64,000 bases of DNA, from positions 98,706,239 through 98,770,238 of the forward strand of contig NC_134705.1 of assembly GCF_043290135.1 (NCBI RefSeq), given 5' to 3'. The DNA is from Rhipicephalus microplus (Eukaryota; Arthropoda; Arachnida; Ixodida; Ixodidae). A model generated the notes under the pieces. That model saw nothing but the letters and a program-made list of their open reading frames with translations, was not told where the DNA came from and made no database searches. The translations under genes and the position numbers were made by a program. Numbering within the stretch: position 1 is the first letter of the stretch; each line of letters begins with the position of its first letter. Shown in pieces: positions 8,187-19,043 of this stretch.

Positions 8187-10730
8187 ATTATTATTATCAA
8201 GCAACAAATACACAAACTGCGCAGGTTGTGTTAAATACTTTTTCCATGTCACATGCCAGTGTTGGCAACGTCAGAGCTCAGTTGTCTACGTAGAGGACCA
8301 ACGTCACTGCATTGCCGTGTACGTAGGGCCATTCATACGCGCACGTCCTGCCCTCATTTTCTGGACGAGTGCCCGCAAAAGGAAGAGAGGGCAGCGTTCA
8401 TCTTGAAATTTGAACCGTTTCCGCGGCGCGTAGCGTTGCAAATTTTGGCAGACGTGATCTTGAACGCCCCATGAACGCATTGCGCTTGTCAGCTCAAAAT
8501 TCTCAAATCTGGTGAGTGGCCCTCTAAGGAGAGGTTGCAACGTCTTCTCCATTCGTACTGGTACTGCCACACAAAACAGCTAGAATCCTATGAATACTTT
8601 GAATATTGAGCCTGGAACACGACAGTACTTGCAACAAGTAAACCAGCTGCAATACAGAGGAGACTTTGCATATAGTCGCGCGACCAAAGCCGGACATGTC
8701 ACGACGTTCCCGTCTGAGTCAAAACAGATAGCTCTTGGTTTTTTCGACCCACAGATCATAGTTGTTCTGATATTTGTATATCAGCACGCCGAAAGATGTG
8801 TAAGGCCTGCTTGACCAATATTTTTTTCGCACACCACGGGTAACGCTTCCCGATTTCCATGCCACAGCCCAGCACACTTGACTATACTTGTAATGCTACT
8901 AGTAGCACCGGAAAACCTTTTTATAGTGTTCATTGAGGTGGGTATGCTCTCCTGATTGGTACAAATAATTGCAACATCATCAGAATATGCCAGTATCTTC
9001 ACCTCACGTGCGCCGAATTGAAAATCTTTTATACTTTAATTTTTAGTAATGGTCACACACAGAGTTTCTAGGTACAAAGCAAATAATGAAAGCGAAAGTG
9101 GGCAGCCTTGCCTTACAGAAGAACGTACATTAATTATTCATGCTAAATTGCGATTCACAATCAACTTGGTTTAACAATTGTCGCAAGCCATTTCAACACC
9201 CTGCAGTATCACAATGCCAACACCTACATGTTCTAACAATTTAAACAAAACGCTATGGCAAAAGCTTTCGCTGGATCAATTCGCAACATCGTAACCCATC
9301 TGAAATCAGCGTCACAGCCCCCCCCCCCTAATATGCTTCGTTTTACATGTATGTTCTTAATAAGTGATCTTGGTCTTACTTCACAGGTTTAGTGTGGGTC
9401 AACCACTGCACATGTGACTGTTTGAAAACGCATCGCGAGAACGTTTATTAGTATTTTGTTGTTCACATTCGTCAATGCTATCGGTATATAGCCAGATACA
9501 TATTTTCTTTTTAGACGGTCTTTACTTTTCAGGATCATAACAGTGTGTGCTTTCTTGAATGAAGGTGGTAGGGTAATACAATTTTTTCAGAACACGACTA
9601 ACTCTGCCTTGAAAGTCTTATGAAATACTGCCGTTATCCAATGTGCGCCAGGAGGTTTCCCGTTATGCAGTTTATCTATAACTACTTTTATCTCTCCTAC
9701 AGTTTTATCAACTGGCAAACTTTCTGTATCTTGGGGATATAAAGTTAGCAAAATGCTTAGAAAGAGTTTTTTAAAAGTCGCTTCTTTGGGTATGCGATTG
9801 AAAATTACTTCTTGATAATATTCTGTTAATGCATTCTTTATATCTGTTCTGGTTTAGTGGTTAACTGGCCATTATTTTTAAATGATGTGATGTCTTTAGC
9901 ACGCGCACACTTTTTTAGTAGTTACAATTCGCTGATAGGGCATGTTGTCAGCAAGTAACCCGTCTGCTCGAGCCCCTTAGAATGTAGGAACATCGATGAC
10001 TTCGAGTTTGGTTTTAGTTTCTCAATTAACTTTTTCTGTGGTTTCTGTGTCTTCTTTGCTGTATCCCACAAGCAACTTCTTTAAATTGTTATCTTCCACA
10101 CGTTCCTTGTCGCATATTCCTGCATGCGTTGCCATGGCACAAATTTTCAATGTAGATTTGATGTATTATCAATTTTCCGACCTGTTTCTAAATGCGACGG
10201 TGCCACGTTTGTGTAATTGTTCTTTGATGCAACTGAAAAACTTATCGACGCTAAGTAGCTTGGCATTTAATTTCCAGAGGTGCCATGTAGATGCACGTTT
10301 AGGATTTTCTTTTTGGCCTAATGAGAGCATGATAGGTGAATGAGCGCTGAATGAGACTTATTCAACAGCACACCTTCACAAACATTTGCCAGCTCTAATA
10401 CCACGTAAGCTCTTTCTAATCTTGCATGGCTAGATCCTTAATTATGGGTATAATTATGTTGCAATCAGCCTTTAGCTAAGAAAGCAGCATGCTGAAGGGA
10501 ATACTAGTTAATAATCTTTTTTGGTAATCAGCGCTGTCACATTTTCTATCTAAGCAGCTATATCGATCATATGCACTGAACACACAGTCAAAATCTACAA
10601 AGACAGCCAGTAGCCTATTGGTGTCAAACAAAGGAGACATTTCTTAGACAAAGGATAAGTGATCCCGAGGGTCTCTTGTTACGTACACCTAGATTATTTT
10701 GATCTTTGCCTTCTGATAGATAAAATCGCA
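8187..10730 (-). mobile_element. LINE-B, Tx1/L1-like non-LTR element, unit A copy (decayed)
   Basis: Minus-strand LINE read in fragments. From 5' (high coordinates) to 3': an endonuclease remnant with VDFDCVFSAYDRYS near 10560-10620 (family GDFNCVL...DR); RT finger block with K-L-H-N-G-K-x-P-G-A-H near 9650-9680; VLAMRFQTV near 9420-9450; QGCPLSLSLFALYLETLC near 9060-9110; the catalytic AYSDDVAIICTNQES near 8950-8990; a Tx1-type C-terminal region at 8300-8570; and a (TAA)-like 3' tail at 8188-8200. Many stops and frameshifts. The homologue at 43571-46135 has longer open stretches and supports the reading. Confidence 0.7.
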
Positions 10731-10800
10731 CAGAACAAATCTTTCATAATAAGAATGAACCACTGTTAACGCGAAAGCGTTAAACAGCTTGAATCGCAGA

Positions 10801-10856
10801 AATTCCGGTGTCGGCGTCGGTGTCGGCGTTGGTGTCGGCGTTGGGGTCGCTGGCTC
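10801..10856. repeat. GTCGGC minisatellite
   Basis: Short tandem array of 6-bp and 12-bp units (GGTGTCGGCGTC / GGTGTCGGCGTT), about nine 6-bp units, followed by GGGTCGCTGGCTCTGAGCG. The unit B homologue at 46219-46250 has about half as many units. Confidence 0.85.
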
Positions 10857-11836
10857 TGAGCGAAAAAGCATCAAGTTATACCTGACCGAGAAATCGAGAA
10901 TGATGCAAATAAAATAAGTAAATGACAAAAAACGATGGAATAGCGTGGGGACCGAACCAGGGTTGTTGGGGTTTGAGTGGATACCGAAATCGGGTCGTTT
11001 GCGTGGCAAGCGGATGTTTCACCAAACGATCATGCCTCTGCTTGCGAAAACAGTGAAAGGAACTTCCTCTGCTTGAGAATGCAGTGAAGGTAGCTTGCAT
11101 GGTTCACAAACGCACGTATCTTGATTATATTGTTCACAATAAAAATGAAATATTGCAGTAATATTGCGTGGTCAAGCGTTCATTCCCAACGGGCGTAAGA
11201 ATATGGGATTATTATGAAGGCTCCGTGGCTTAAAGCCGGTACTCCACTACAAGAAGTACACATGTTGCTGCGCCTCTTGCCTTAAGGCCACGTAGTGGGT
11301 GCATAGCCCATCTGAAAAAGGTTTCATGCACTAATTGTTTGAAGTACGCTCTACAATTAGGATGCCGCTATTGCGCTCAACACCTAAAGACGAAGCTTTA
11401 GTGTACCATACTGTTTCCTCAACAATTCCTAATTATTTCACAGAAATTATTGCACACACCACGGAAGTACCTTCTGGAAGGCCAACACACACAATATATC
11501 AGGTGCTGAAAGAAGCGAAATTATGTTGGGTTGCACTCTGACTTTCAACATTGTCTCTTGGCCAACAAGCATGTGCAAGTCTTTTTCTGCAATGAGACGC
11601 CTGACCTGAAACTGTTAACGCCTTATAGAAAATCCACGCACGTTAAGCATGTCTTCGGGAATCTATTCACTTAGACGCGCCATTTTCATGAAGAGTGAAC
11701 AGATTTACGCGATTAGCTCAACACCACCTGAGAGCACCTAAGGCAGGGCCAAAATGCTCACTTTCTGTGCCGTTTGCTGCGAGCAGGTGACAAAGACGCC
11801 GATCGAGACATGGCAGATGGACAGGCGAAAAAGATT
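10857..11836. other. Unclassified repeated block
   Basis: About 1 kb shared with 46255-47230 at roughly 90% identity. It holds a short plus-strand frame, 11335-11541 (longer, 120 aa, at 46736-47098 in unit B), with no domain I recognise. The frame is not preserved between the copies beyond about 60 residues, so I do not call a gene. Probably another decayed transposable element. Confidence 0.5.
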
Positions 11837-12515
11837 TGCAGCATATCCACGGAGGTGTCCGTGCGTGCGTCTGTTCATGCGTCCGTCCCTGCGTTTGTCC
11901 ATGCATCCGCGCCTGTGTCCGTTCATGCGTCCATCCATGCATCTGTCTGTGTGTCCGTTCGTCCATCTATTCAACACTGAAAGTACCACCATCTCGTATC
12001 TTTTCATCATATATTCCCCATATAGAAGAACCGCCATCCAGCAGACATACTAAGGACTAAACGAGAGGTGGCACAGGCACACTTTCTAACGACTTGCGCT
12101 TCGGGCCTACTTTCCACCCTTTAACCACCTCGAGTTCATGGTATATACTAGTTTACTGTATTCGTGACACTGCGGCCCAACGGTCGCTAAACCTTTCTAA
12201 ACTACGGAGGTTACACCCAGCGAGTATAACGTAGCAACCCTTTCTGGTCAGATAGTGCTCAATGTAGTTGCCAGTGGCTGCTAATGGGAATGGCAGCATG
12301 CGCGTTAACTAAAACCCGAATGCTCGTGTCTCTCACTCCCGCTTAGCAGCTATTGGAATGTGCATTGAGCAATATTTTTTATTGTTCAACAACGCACAGA
12401 AAAAATCTCTCACCAGCACCACATTGGAAGTCAAAATGGTATATTTGTTACACACTACAACAGCTATTAGGGACGAACGGGAGCCGCTATAAGGAGCTTC
12501 AGCCCAAAAATAGAA
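11837..12515 (+). repeat. Tick interspersed repeat with 12-bp minisatellite, unit A copy
   Basis: A repeat family present three times: here, at 47230-47975, and inverted at 31716-32698. It holds a degenerate 12-bp minisatellite (11854-11975, unit like GTCCRTGCATCC), a block with CCTCGAGTTCATGGTATAT near 12127-12150, a block GTGCATTGAGCAATATTTTT near 12360, and a right end GGAGCTTCAGCCC. Three independent sites and orientations show it is dispersed. Transposition mechanism unknown; DNA-transposon derivation is possible because the 31716 copy has GGGGCGAAG inverted ends. Confidence 0.65.
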
Positions 12516-12619
12516 GACTTTGGTTGGCAAGTGCTGAGGACGTTCCTGATCGTTCTACGTCAGGGGCGTCCGTCAGTAGGAGTCATGGTGCCCGTCGCGT
12601 ATTGGACACCTTCGAAATG

Positions 12620-13647
12620 CCTGTAGTCTCTTCGACGTTGGTGCCCCTACGGGGACTAGAGCCGAGACCGTCGTTGATGCGACGGCCCCAATAGTCGGCC
12701 TCTCGGAGGTATACTGCGTGCAGCATCAGGGAGCTCGAAACTTCCAAGTCATCGTGAAGAGCATGGCCTCCATGTCTCTAATCGTCTATGCTGGCTGCGT
12801 GGTGAATGGCGGCGAGCGTGTTCAAGTCGTTCCCGTTGGCCCAAAAGTGACCAACGTCGCCTGCCTGTTCCTGCCATTGTTCGTCTCAAACGAAGCTCTC
12901 GTCCAAGTGTTATCCCCGTATGGCAAGGTGCTTACTGTCACCCGTGGTTTCATGAGCAGGCGACGCGGCGTACTCACTGGAACGCGGTATGTTCGAATGA
13001 AGCTGAACGCCGCTAATCCTGCGCCGAACTACCCGCGCATCTCCGGTCACTGTGCTATGTTCCGCTACCGTGGTCTCCAGCGTGTATGTTGAAGATGCGG
13101 CTGAGGGGACCATCTACGAGCCCAGTGCACAAACCATATAGTGGTCGCTACGGTGTGCACGTTCACGTTAGTGAAGGATTTGACCGCCCGGGTCGACGCT
13201 GCGGGGACGGCCACCCAACTGCGGTTTGCCCTGTCCGCCGCTCTTACTCTGACGCTGCCTCTTGTGCCTTTCCACCACTGACACCGGTAACGGAACCAAC
13301 TACCGACTCGGGAGACGCAGTGGAGGTCACCGACGCTGTGCTGGCCTCAACGCTACAAGTTCCTTCTAACGAAGCGTACAACGAAAGCGCGATTGTCGAT
13401 GCGATGCTTGGCGCGTCGGCCTCCCCGCTGGTGCAGGAACCGTGCGCTTCGAAAGACGCAACGCACAGCCCTGCAAACGGCGTCGGCGTCTCTTCTTTGA
13501 CGCCACTTGATGTTAAGTGCGCAAATGATCCCAGTTTTCAGGCTGCTGCTGTTAGAGTTGACCCTACGACCCCTGTTATTTCGGAAAACAGTGGCGAAAA
13601 TACCACAGCCACTTTTGTTGCGGCCGCTCCGACCGTTTCGACATAGT
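12620..13647 (+). pseudogene. LINE-D ORF1 (nucleic-acid-binding, zinc knuckles)
   Basis: The ORF1 protein of Tx1/L1-type LINEs binds element RNA. It is open from 12718 (LINE 5' side) to 13092, where TGA interrupts RVC-x-RCG; a second TGA follows three codons on, inside the first zinc knuckle (in unit B intact as CRRCGSGDHLRAH). A second knuckle, RRCGDGHPTAVCPVRR, follows at about 13194-13240, then a Ser/Thr/Ala-rich tail to a stop at 13647 (183 aa open from 13086 in one frame). Conserved core blocks: GARNFQVIVKSMASMSL, RVQVVPVGPKVTNVACLFLP, RRGVLTGTRYVRM. Compare 48069-49137. Confidence 0.7.
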
Positions 13648-14068
13648 GTCGTACACGTAAAAAATCTCCACATAAAGGGTGCCTACACCAGCCTGCCGAG
13701 ACGTGGACAGTGCTGTCAGCATCAAGGATGTGGATCCAATCTTGCCGGCGGCTCAGTCCCTACCTTCGCAGGACACGTCTTCGGAAGACGGCTTCAGCCT
13801 GGGACTGGATAGTAGCATCGAACTGTCTAGCCTTGCCGATTTTGACGTCGACATGGGAGCTCCACGTGAAACAAAGCGAGGGCACACTTCCAGCTCTTGC
13901 TCCGATGAACGCAGTGAGGGCCGTGGTATATCCCATCGGTCCGAAAAACCTCGACCCTCTTCTGGAGGGTCGAACAGTGCTTTGTAATTTGGTTGAGGAA
14001 GTGTCCCCTGGACACTTTTTAGGACACCGTCTAGAACATTGCGTCCAGGTTAGTCTTTACTTTTTATT

Positions 14069-14937
14069 ATGACTACTACACTGCATATTCTTTCATTGAA
14101 CGTTCAGGGTTTTCGCAGTCCGGCAAAGCAGGCTGAAATGATTAGTGTCACCTGCGCTGCAAATCGTTATGTTTTGTGCCTCCAGGAAACAAATTTCTTC
14201 CCGCTATCCCACGTGCTTCCTTTTAAACGAAAGTTAAACCTAGGTTGTTATTTCTCTTTCGCTACTTCTCGTTTTACTGGAGTAGGCATCATTATTTTTA
14301 ATCGAGCTCTATTACGGGATCGTCATGATTTTTACGATGGCGTGGGCAGGGTTTTGGCTTTAGACTGTAGCTACTTTTCTTTCGGATTAAGGATATTTCG
14401 TGTGTATGGGCCAGCGCAAGCTGCACAGTCTAATGACTTTTTTAGAGACCTGGGCGCATTTTTTCTTGACGGTCGTGATGTCATTCGGATAGGTGACTTC
14501 AACTGCGTTCCAAACACGCGAACCGATGTACAAGGTCCTGGCTGGGGGCGGTCTGCTTGGAATTCACGCGAGCTGTGACGCCTTGTCTACCACTTTTCAT
14601 TACTGGACGCGCAGAATGTAGTGCACGGAAATACCTTTGTTTGGACATGGCGACGCGGACGATCCTCAAGCAGGCTCGACCGGGCTTATATCCCACGAGC
14701 GTTAGAGGCGTTTGTCCCCGATTTATGCATTCCGTCCTTCGCACCTTCTCCTGTATACGTATCTGATCATCGGCCTATTGTCTTGAAGCTTGAAGTTCCA
14801 TTTTCTTTTTCGGAAAAACCATGGCATCTTGATGTTCGCGTCCTGCAGGGCGTGCGCTCAAGATCAGATTTGTCACGCGCAATACGTGTGTCGTTCACGG
14901 CGTCTGGCCCTGAAAATAGGGATGCGCTTAAAACTTA
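14069..14937 (+). pseudogene. LINE-D ORF2, AP-type endonuclease
   Basis: N-terminal endonuclease of LINE ORF2, an AP-endonuclease fold that nicks target DNA. The ATG at 14069 starts the ORF in both units. Motifs in order: LSLNVQGFRS (metal-binding Asn), LCLQETNFF (Glu), RVYGP, IGDFNCVPNTRTD (GDFNC, Asp/Asn), WTWRRG, SSRLDRAYIP (R-L-D), and VSDHRPIVL (catalytic His in SDH). The frame breaks at 14578 (TGA); the SRLD and SDHRP blocks lie in another frame (14621-14938). All catalytic residues are visible but the reading frame is not intact. Confidence 0.85.
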
Positions 14938-15292
14938 GTGGCGCCTGCACTGCGCAGTAGAGGGGCGTTCGCTTCGTCGACGCGTTTCTGAAGAGCTTGC
15001 TGATACTGCGATGCAGTTACGCATTGCTTTGCGCGCCGAGACGCCTTCTCCTCTGATGTGAGCGTGGCAGCGTGAACTGCGTGAACGCTTTAAACGCTTG
15101 ACTGCTGCTTCGTCCCTGGTGACAGAAGCATGGAGCTGTACACACAACCCATGTGCACATCCCGAGGTGCTGCGCTACGCGAGACATTCGTTTTTTGGGC
15201 AATCACAGCAATCTGTCTCTATGTGAACACAAACACCACCTGCGCAGCGGCTTCCTACGCGTGATCGATCTGTTTTCTTGTCGTGTTAGGGC

Positions 15293-15931
15293 ATGCGGAC
15301 TAACTGTGATGAAACACCGCCAATGCTTAGAAGTTTGCCCCGTATTCCCCAAGAAGCTGCAAGTTGCCTGCACATCTTTCCGTCGGCTGAAGAGGTAAAA
15401 GCGGCACTGAAATCTATGAAACGTGGAACGGCCCCTGGGCCAACCGGTTTTCCTGTTGAGTTTTACTTGACATGTTATGATGAGATTTGTGCTACCTTTA
15501 TCGCGGTTATCCGGCGATGCTATGAGGACGGTATCTTTCCATGAAGTTTCCGAGATGGACGCATTGTGCTTATTCCAAAATGTGATGCTTCCTCTGTTAA
15601 TCCTGAAAATTGGAGACCTATCACGCTCCTCAGCCTTGACTATAAGATATTCGCGGCGGTAGCCGTTCAACGGTTGAGGGGTCTGTTGAACACCCTGGTG
15701 GGTCATCACCAGAATTCATCAGTGCTTGGACAAGAAATACACAGCTTCTCATTTACAACACGGGATATCATAGCCTATACTCTGTCGCGATCTGCGCGTG
15801 GTATCCTTGTGTCTTTGAACCAGGAAAAAGCGTTTGACCGACTAGAGCACGCGTATATCCCTAATGTGCTCACAGCCTTCAGGTTTTGTAATTTGTTTGT
15901 GGAAGTGATTAAAAATACATACGCTGGTCTG
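15293..15931 (+). pseudogene. LINE-D RT, N-terminal part
   Basis: RT fingers and the start of the palm. Blocks: SAEEVKAALKSMKRGTAPGP, then TGFPVEFYLT (the A-P-G-P-D-G-x-x-x-E-F-Y block with Asp replaced by Thr); LIPKCDASSVNPENWRPITL (K-x-x-x-x-x-x-N-W-R-P-I-x-L); ILVSLNQEKAFDRLEHAYI (motif A; usual D replaced by N). A frame change occurs near 15545. Reading ends where the LTR element begins at about 15932; in unit B it runs on as YAGLKSTLVLDGWE. Confidence 0.8.
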
Positions 15932-17140
15932 TGTGATGTGATTGCGCGCGTTTAAAAAGTGCGCCACTCCATCAGCCAGAAGAAGATGAAGATAACGCTT
16001 GGCTGCGGCACGTGTGGGCGTGAACATTTTTCTTCAATGAGGTCCTTCCACGGAGATTTCAATGCCCAATGGCTGGGTACCACGAAAGTACAGAATCTCC
16101 AATCGGGACGAGACAAGTGGGCGAGAGCGGCAGCAGAAGCCTGAGCAGAGCAGATCAAGGGTAGTTCAAGACGACGGGGCAAGTGGAAGGTCGTCACCGG
16201 ACCGGGCGCTGAAGATGGGCCGTCGGGCGTCAGACCCGAGCCTGCAGGACTTCGACCGGCCGGGGCCTCCTGCTGTCGTGTTCCCGCTCGAGAGCACCGT
16301 GGCCATCCGGTCCTGAACTCCTTCCTAGGACCTGCGGACTTTGATTTCAACAGGCGAGCAACAGCCGTCGGGCTACGGGCCTGAGCTGTGCGCCCAGCTG
16401 CTTGGCCAGGTTGACCCTGGTTCGCTGACGCGTCGCCACCAGCCTGCGTTCTCTCGTCACCGACGGTTCCACAGTCCTAAAGTCAGGCAGACGTGGCCGA
16501 GTCAGGACGAAGTGAAGAAGGTGGCCAGGGCGTGGGAGTGGCGGCCAGCAGAGCTCCTGCATCAAGGTCTCAGCAGGCTCCCACCTGGACACAGAGCTTC
16601 TTCTCGTCACCTGACGTGGGCCAGGCTTGTTCTGGTCTTCTGGCGTTGGCCAAAAGAAAACGCCTCCGACTTCGTGTGTGAGCTGCGGCTGCCGAACGCC
16701 GGAAGGTCACTGACTTCAACCAGCCCGACGCTTCCTTCCGTGCAAGTCAACCTCGTGAGCGTCTCAAGCTAATCGCCAGTCTTTCCCCTGTTGCACGAGT
16801 GCGTGTTCACCATTACTCAGTCGCATCGGTTGCAAGCCCCGCATCACCACTGTCATCGTTTACGTGAGTGCGTCCATGCCTTCCTTGGTAGCACAGCCTT
16901 CGCTGCAAGCACCGCGTCCCGCTATGTTGTGACAAGGCTTATTTTACACCGAACATTTATGTCCATGCACTGCTCACGTCTTTAGCCGTTTGTTCTTCTC
17001 ACTAACCTCTTTCTAGTTATGTATGCTGTGTTCTTTGTCTGCTATTTGTTGTTAGGGGTTTCTAAATATATTGAGTGTTGGGAATTAGGGTGGAAGCAAA
17101 TGGTCTCGTCAGCTCTTTTCCCGATGATGGTTATGTCATC
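15932..17140 (+). repeat. LTR copy in inverted orientation (left palindrome arm)
   Basis: About 1.21 kb, matching the reverse complement of 19104-20312. It begins TGTGATGTGATTGCG and ends GTTATGTCATC, about 60 bp short of the full LTR end. Its first 1109 bp mirror 17143-18251 around position 17091.5 with no difference that I can see, so the three LTR copies are very recent relatives. Confidence 0.85.
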
Positions 17141-17142
17141 AA

Positions 17143-18251
17143 AGACAAAGAACACAGCATACATAACTAGAAAGAGGTTAGTGAGAAGAACAAACGGCTA
17201 AAGACGTGAGCAGTGCATGGACATAAATGTTCGGTGTAAAATAAGCCTTGTCACAACATAGCGGGACGCGGTGCTTGCAGCGAAGGCTGTGCTACCAAGG
17301 AAGGCATGGACGCACTCACGTAAACGATGACAGTGGTGATGCGGGGCTTGCAACCGATGCGACTGAGTAATGGTGAACACGCACTCGTGCAACAGGGGAA
17401 AGACTGGCGATTAGCTTGAGACGCTCACGAGGTTGACTTGCACGGAAGGAAGCGTCGGGCTGGTTGAAGTCAGTGACCTTCCGGCGTTCGGCAGCCGCAG
17501 CTCACACACGAAGTCGGAGGCGTTTTCTTTTGGCCAACGCCAGAAGACCAGAACAAGCCTGGCCCACGTCAGGTGACGAGAAGAAGCTCTGTGTCCAGGT
17601 GGGAGCCTGCTGAGACCTTGATGCAGGAGCTCTGCTGGCCGCCACTCCCACGCCCTGGCCACCTTCTTCACTTCGTCCTGACTCGGCCACGTCTGCCTGA
17701 CTTTAGGACTGTGGAACCGTCGGTGACGAGAGAACGCAGGCTGGTGGCGACGCGTCAGCGAACCAGGGTCAACCTGGCCAAGCAGCTGGGCGCACAGCTC
17801 AGGCCCGTAGCCCGACGGCTGTTGCTCGCCTGTTGAAATCAAAGTCCGCAGGTCCTAGGAAGGAGTTCAGGACCGGATGGCCACGGTGCTCTCGAGCGGG
17901 AACACGACAGCAGGAGGCCCCGGCCGGTCGAAGTCCTGCAGGCTCGGGTCTGACGCCCGACGGCCCATCTTCAGCGCCCGGTCCGGTGACGACCTTCCAC
18001 TTGCCCCGTCGTCTTGAACTACCCTTGATCTGCTCTGCTCAGGCTTCTGCTGCCGCTCTCGCCCACTTGTCTCGTCCCGATTGGAGATTCTGTACTTTCG
18101 TGGTACCCAGCCATTGGGCATTGAAATCTCCGTGGAAGGACCTCATTGAAGAAAAATGTTCACGCCCACACGTGCCGCAGCCAAGCGTTATCTTCATCTT
18201 CTTCTGGCTGATGGAGTGGCGCACTTTTTAAACGCGCGCAATCACATCACA
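17143..18251 (-). repeat. 3' LTR of the LTR element, truncated
   Basis: About 1.11 kb identical to 19204-20312. Its U3 end (18251) directly follows the polypurine tract on the minus strand. The other end stops at AGACAAAG (17143), about 160 bp before the LTR end seen in the 5' LTR, and joins the inverted left LTR. Confidence 0.85.
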
Positions 18252-18272
18252 AAGCCCCCCTTTCCAAAAAGT
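18252..18272 (-). other. Polypurine tract (plus-strand primer)
   Basis: On the minus strand GGAAAGGGGGGCTT lies immediately before the 3' LTR start TGTGATG, the expected place and composition of an LTR-element polypurine tract. Confidence 0.75.
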
Positions 18273-18573
18273 TTTTTCCGTAATGAAAAAACTGCAGATA
18301 AGTGCGCGTTTCACCACACACAACACATATGCTGTCCAACGTTCACTGCCATCTTACAATCAATCCACTTATTATACCTTGTGCGTTTGGACCGAACTTC
18401 CTTAAAGCCCAGTGCAGAGTTCACAGCCAAGCTGCGGCGTGTCCTGCCCAAAACTAAGAAAATCACACTCCTTGTGAAATAAAGTTTTAAACACAGCATA
18501 TTTACAACGAATGTAAGTCATTGTGCAAGTCGTCTAAATCCAGATGTAGCGGCCGGTTATTTGAACTGAGCTC

Positions 18574-18997
18574 TCAGCTTATAGCGCCCAACACAAGGCA
18601 AACAGAGTTATTGTTTTTTTTTTCGTCTGAATGGAAAGCGAAAACCTTGCAGCATTTTCGATCACAAATCTTCTTGTAGTTCTGCCTCGGAATTTTATCC
18701 ACGTGATCATCAGCCCCGTCAGCGGCATCTGTCACTACAGCTGGGGACATGCAGACAGACACTGCTACAACTTCCTCCGAGTTTTCTACTTCGCTTGCAC
18801 ACAGGTCACATGCTCCTTCATACAACTTTTTTTTTTCAAACTGAATGATTTCGTAGTCGGTTCCAGCTCTTCGCATGGAACGCTATGCTCTTTACTTTGA
18901 CATGACGCAATCATTGCACCATGTTCAGGCGAGATTACTGTATGTTTCTTGCCAACTCCTCTAGGTCTGCCCTACTCATGTTCCTGTTCTAGTGTGG
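18574..18997 (-). pseudogene. LTR element gag remnant
   Basis: The only coding-like stretch between the LTRs. A short frame starts ATG near 18978 (MSRADLEELARNIQ, then stop), resembling the start of arthropod Gypsy-type gag proteins; a second frame of 100 aa (18876-18574) contains YEIIQFEKKKLYEGACDLC, plausibly coiled. No protease, RT, RNase H or integrase is present in the 0.79-kb interior, so the element depended on others for movement. Assignment to gag is inference from position and style. Confidence 0.45.
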
Positions 18998-19019
18998 AGA
19001 GGTAAGTGGTAAAAATGGT

Positions 19020-19043
19020 CTCGTCCTGTCGCGGACGCCAATT
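19020..19043 (-). other. Primer-binding site region
   Basis: On the minus strand, directly after the LTR end CGTGACA, the sequence reads AATTGGCGTCCGCGACAGG. The TTGGCGTCC start just past the 5' LTR is typical of a tRNA primer-binding site. The matching tRNA was not determined. Confidence 0.6.

Noticed and set aside
11335..11541. Possible small gene, longer at 46736-47098
   Set aside because: Frame not conserved between the units; no domain; lies in a repeated block.
11754..12060. Frames with repeated Arg-Pro-Ser / His-Ala-Ser motifs (also 47154-47558, 32426-32759)
   Set aside because: Translations of the 12-bp minisatellite in all frames on both strands; a CRISPR array is also excluded because units are contiguous, degenerate and without spacers.
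16341..17842. Repeated open frames of 143, 132 and 87 aa present three times on both strands (also 19472-20292)
   Set aside because: They lie inside LTR copies that are identical as DNA, so frame conservation reflects copying. No domain is visible and both strands are equally open.
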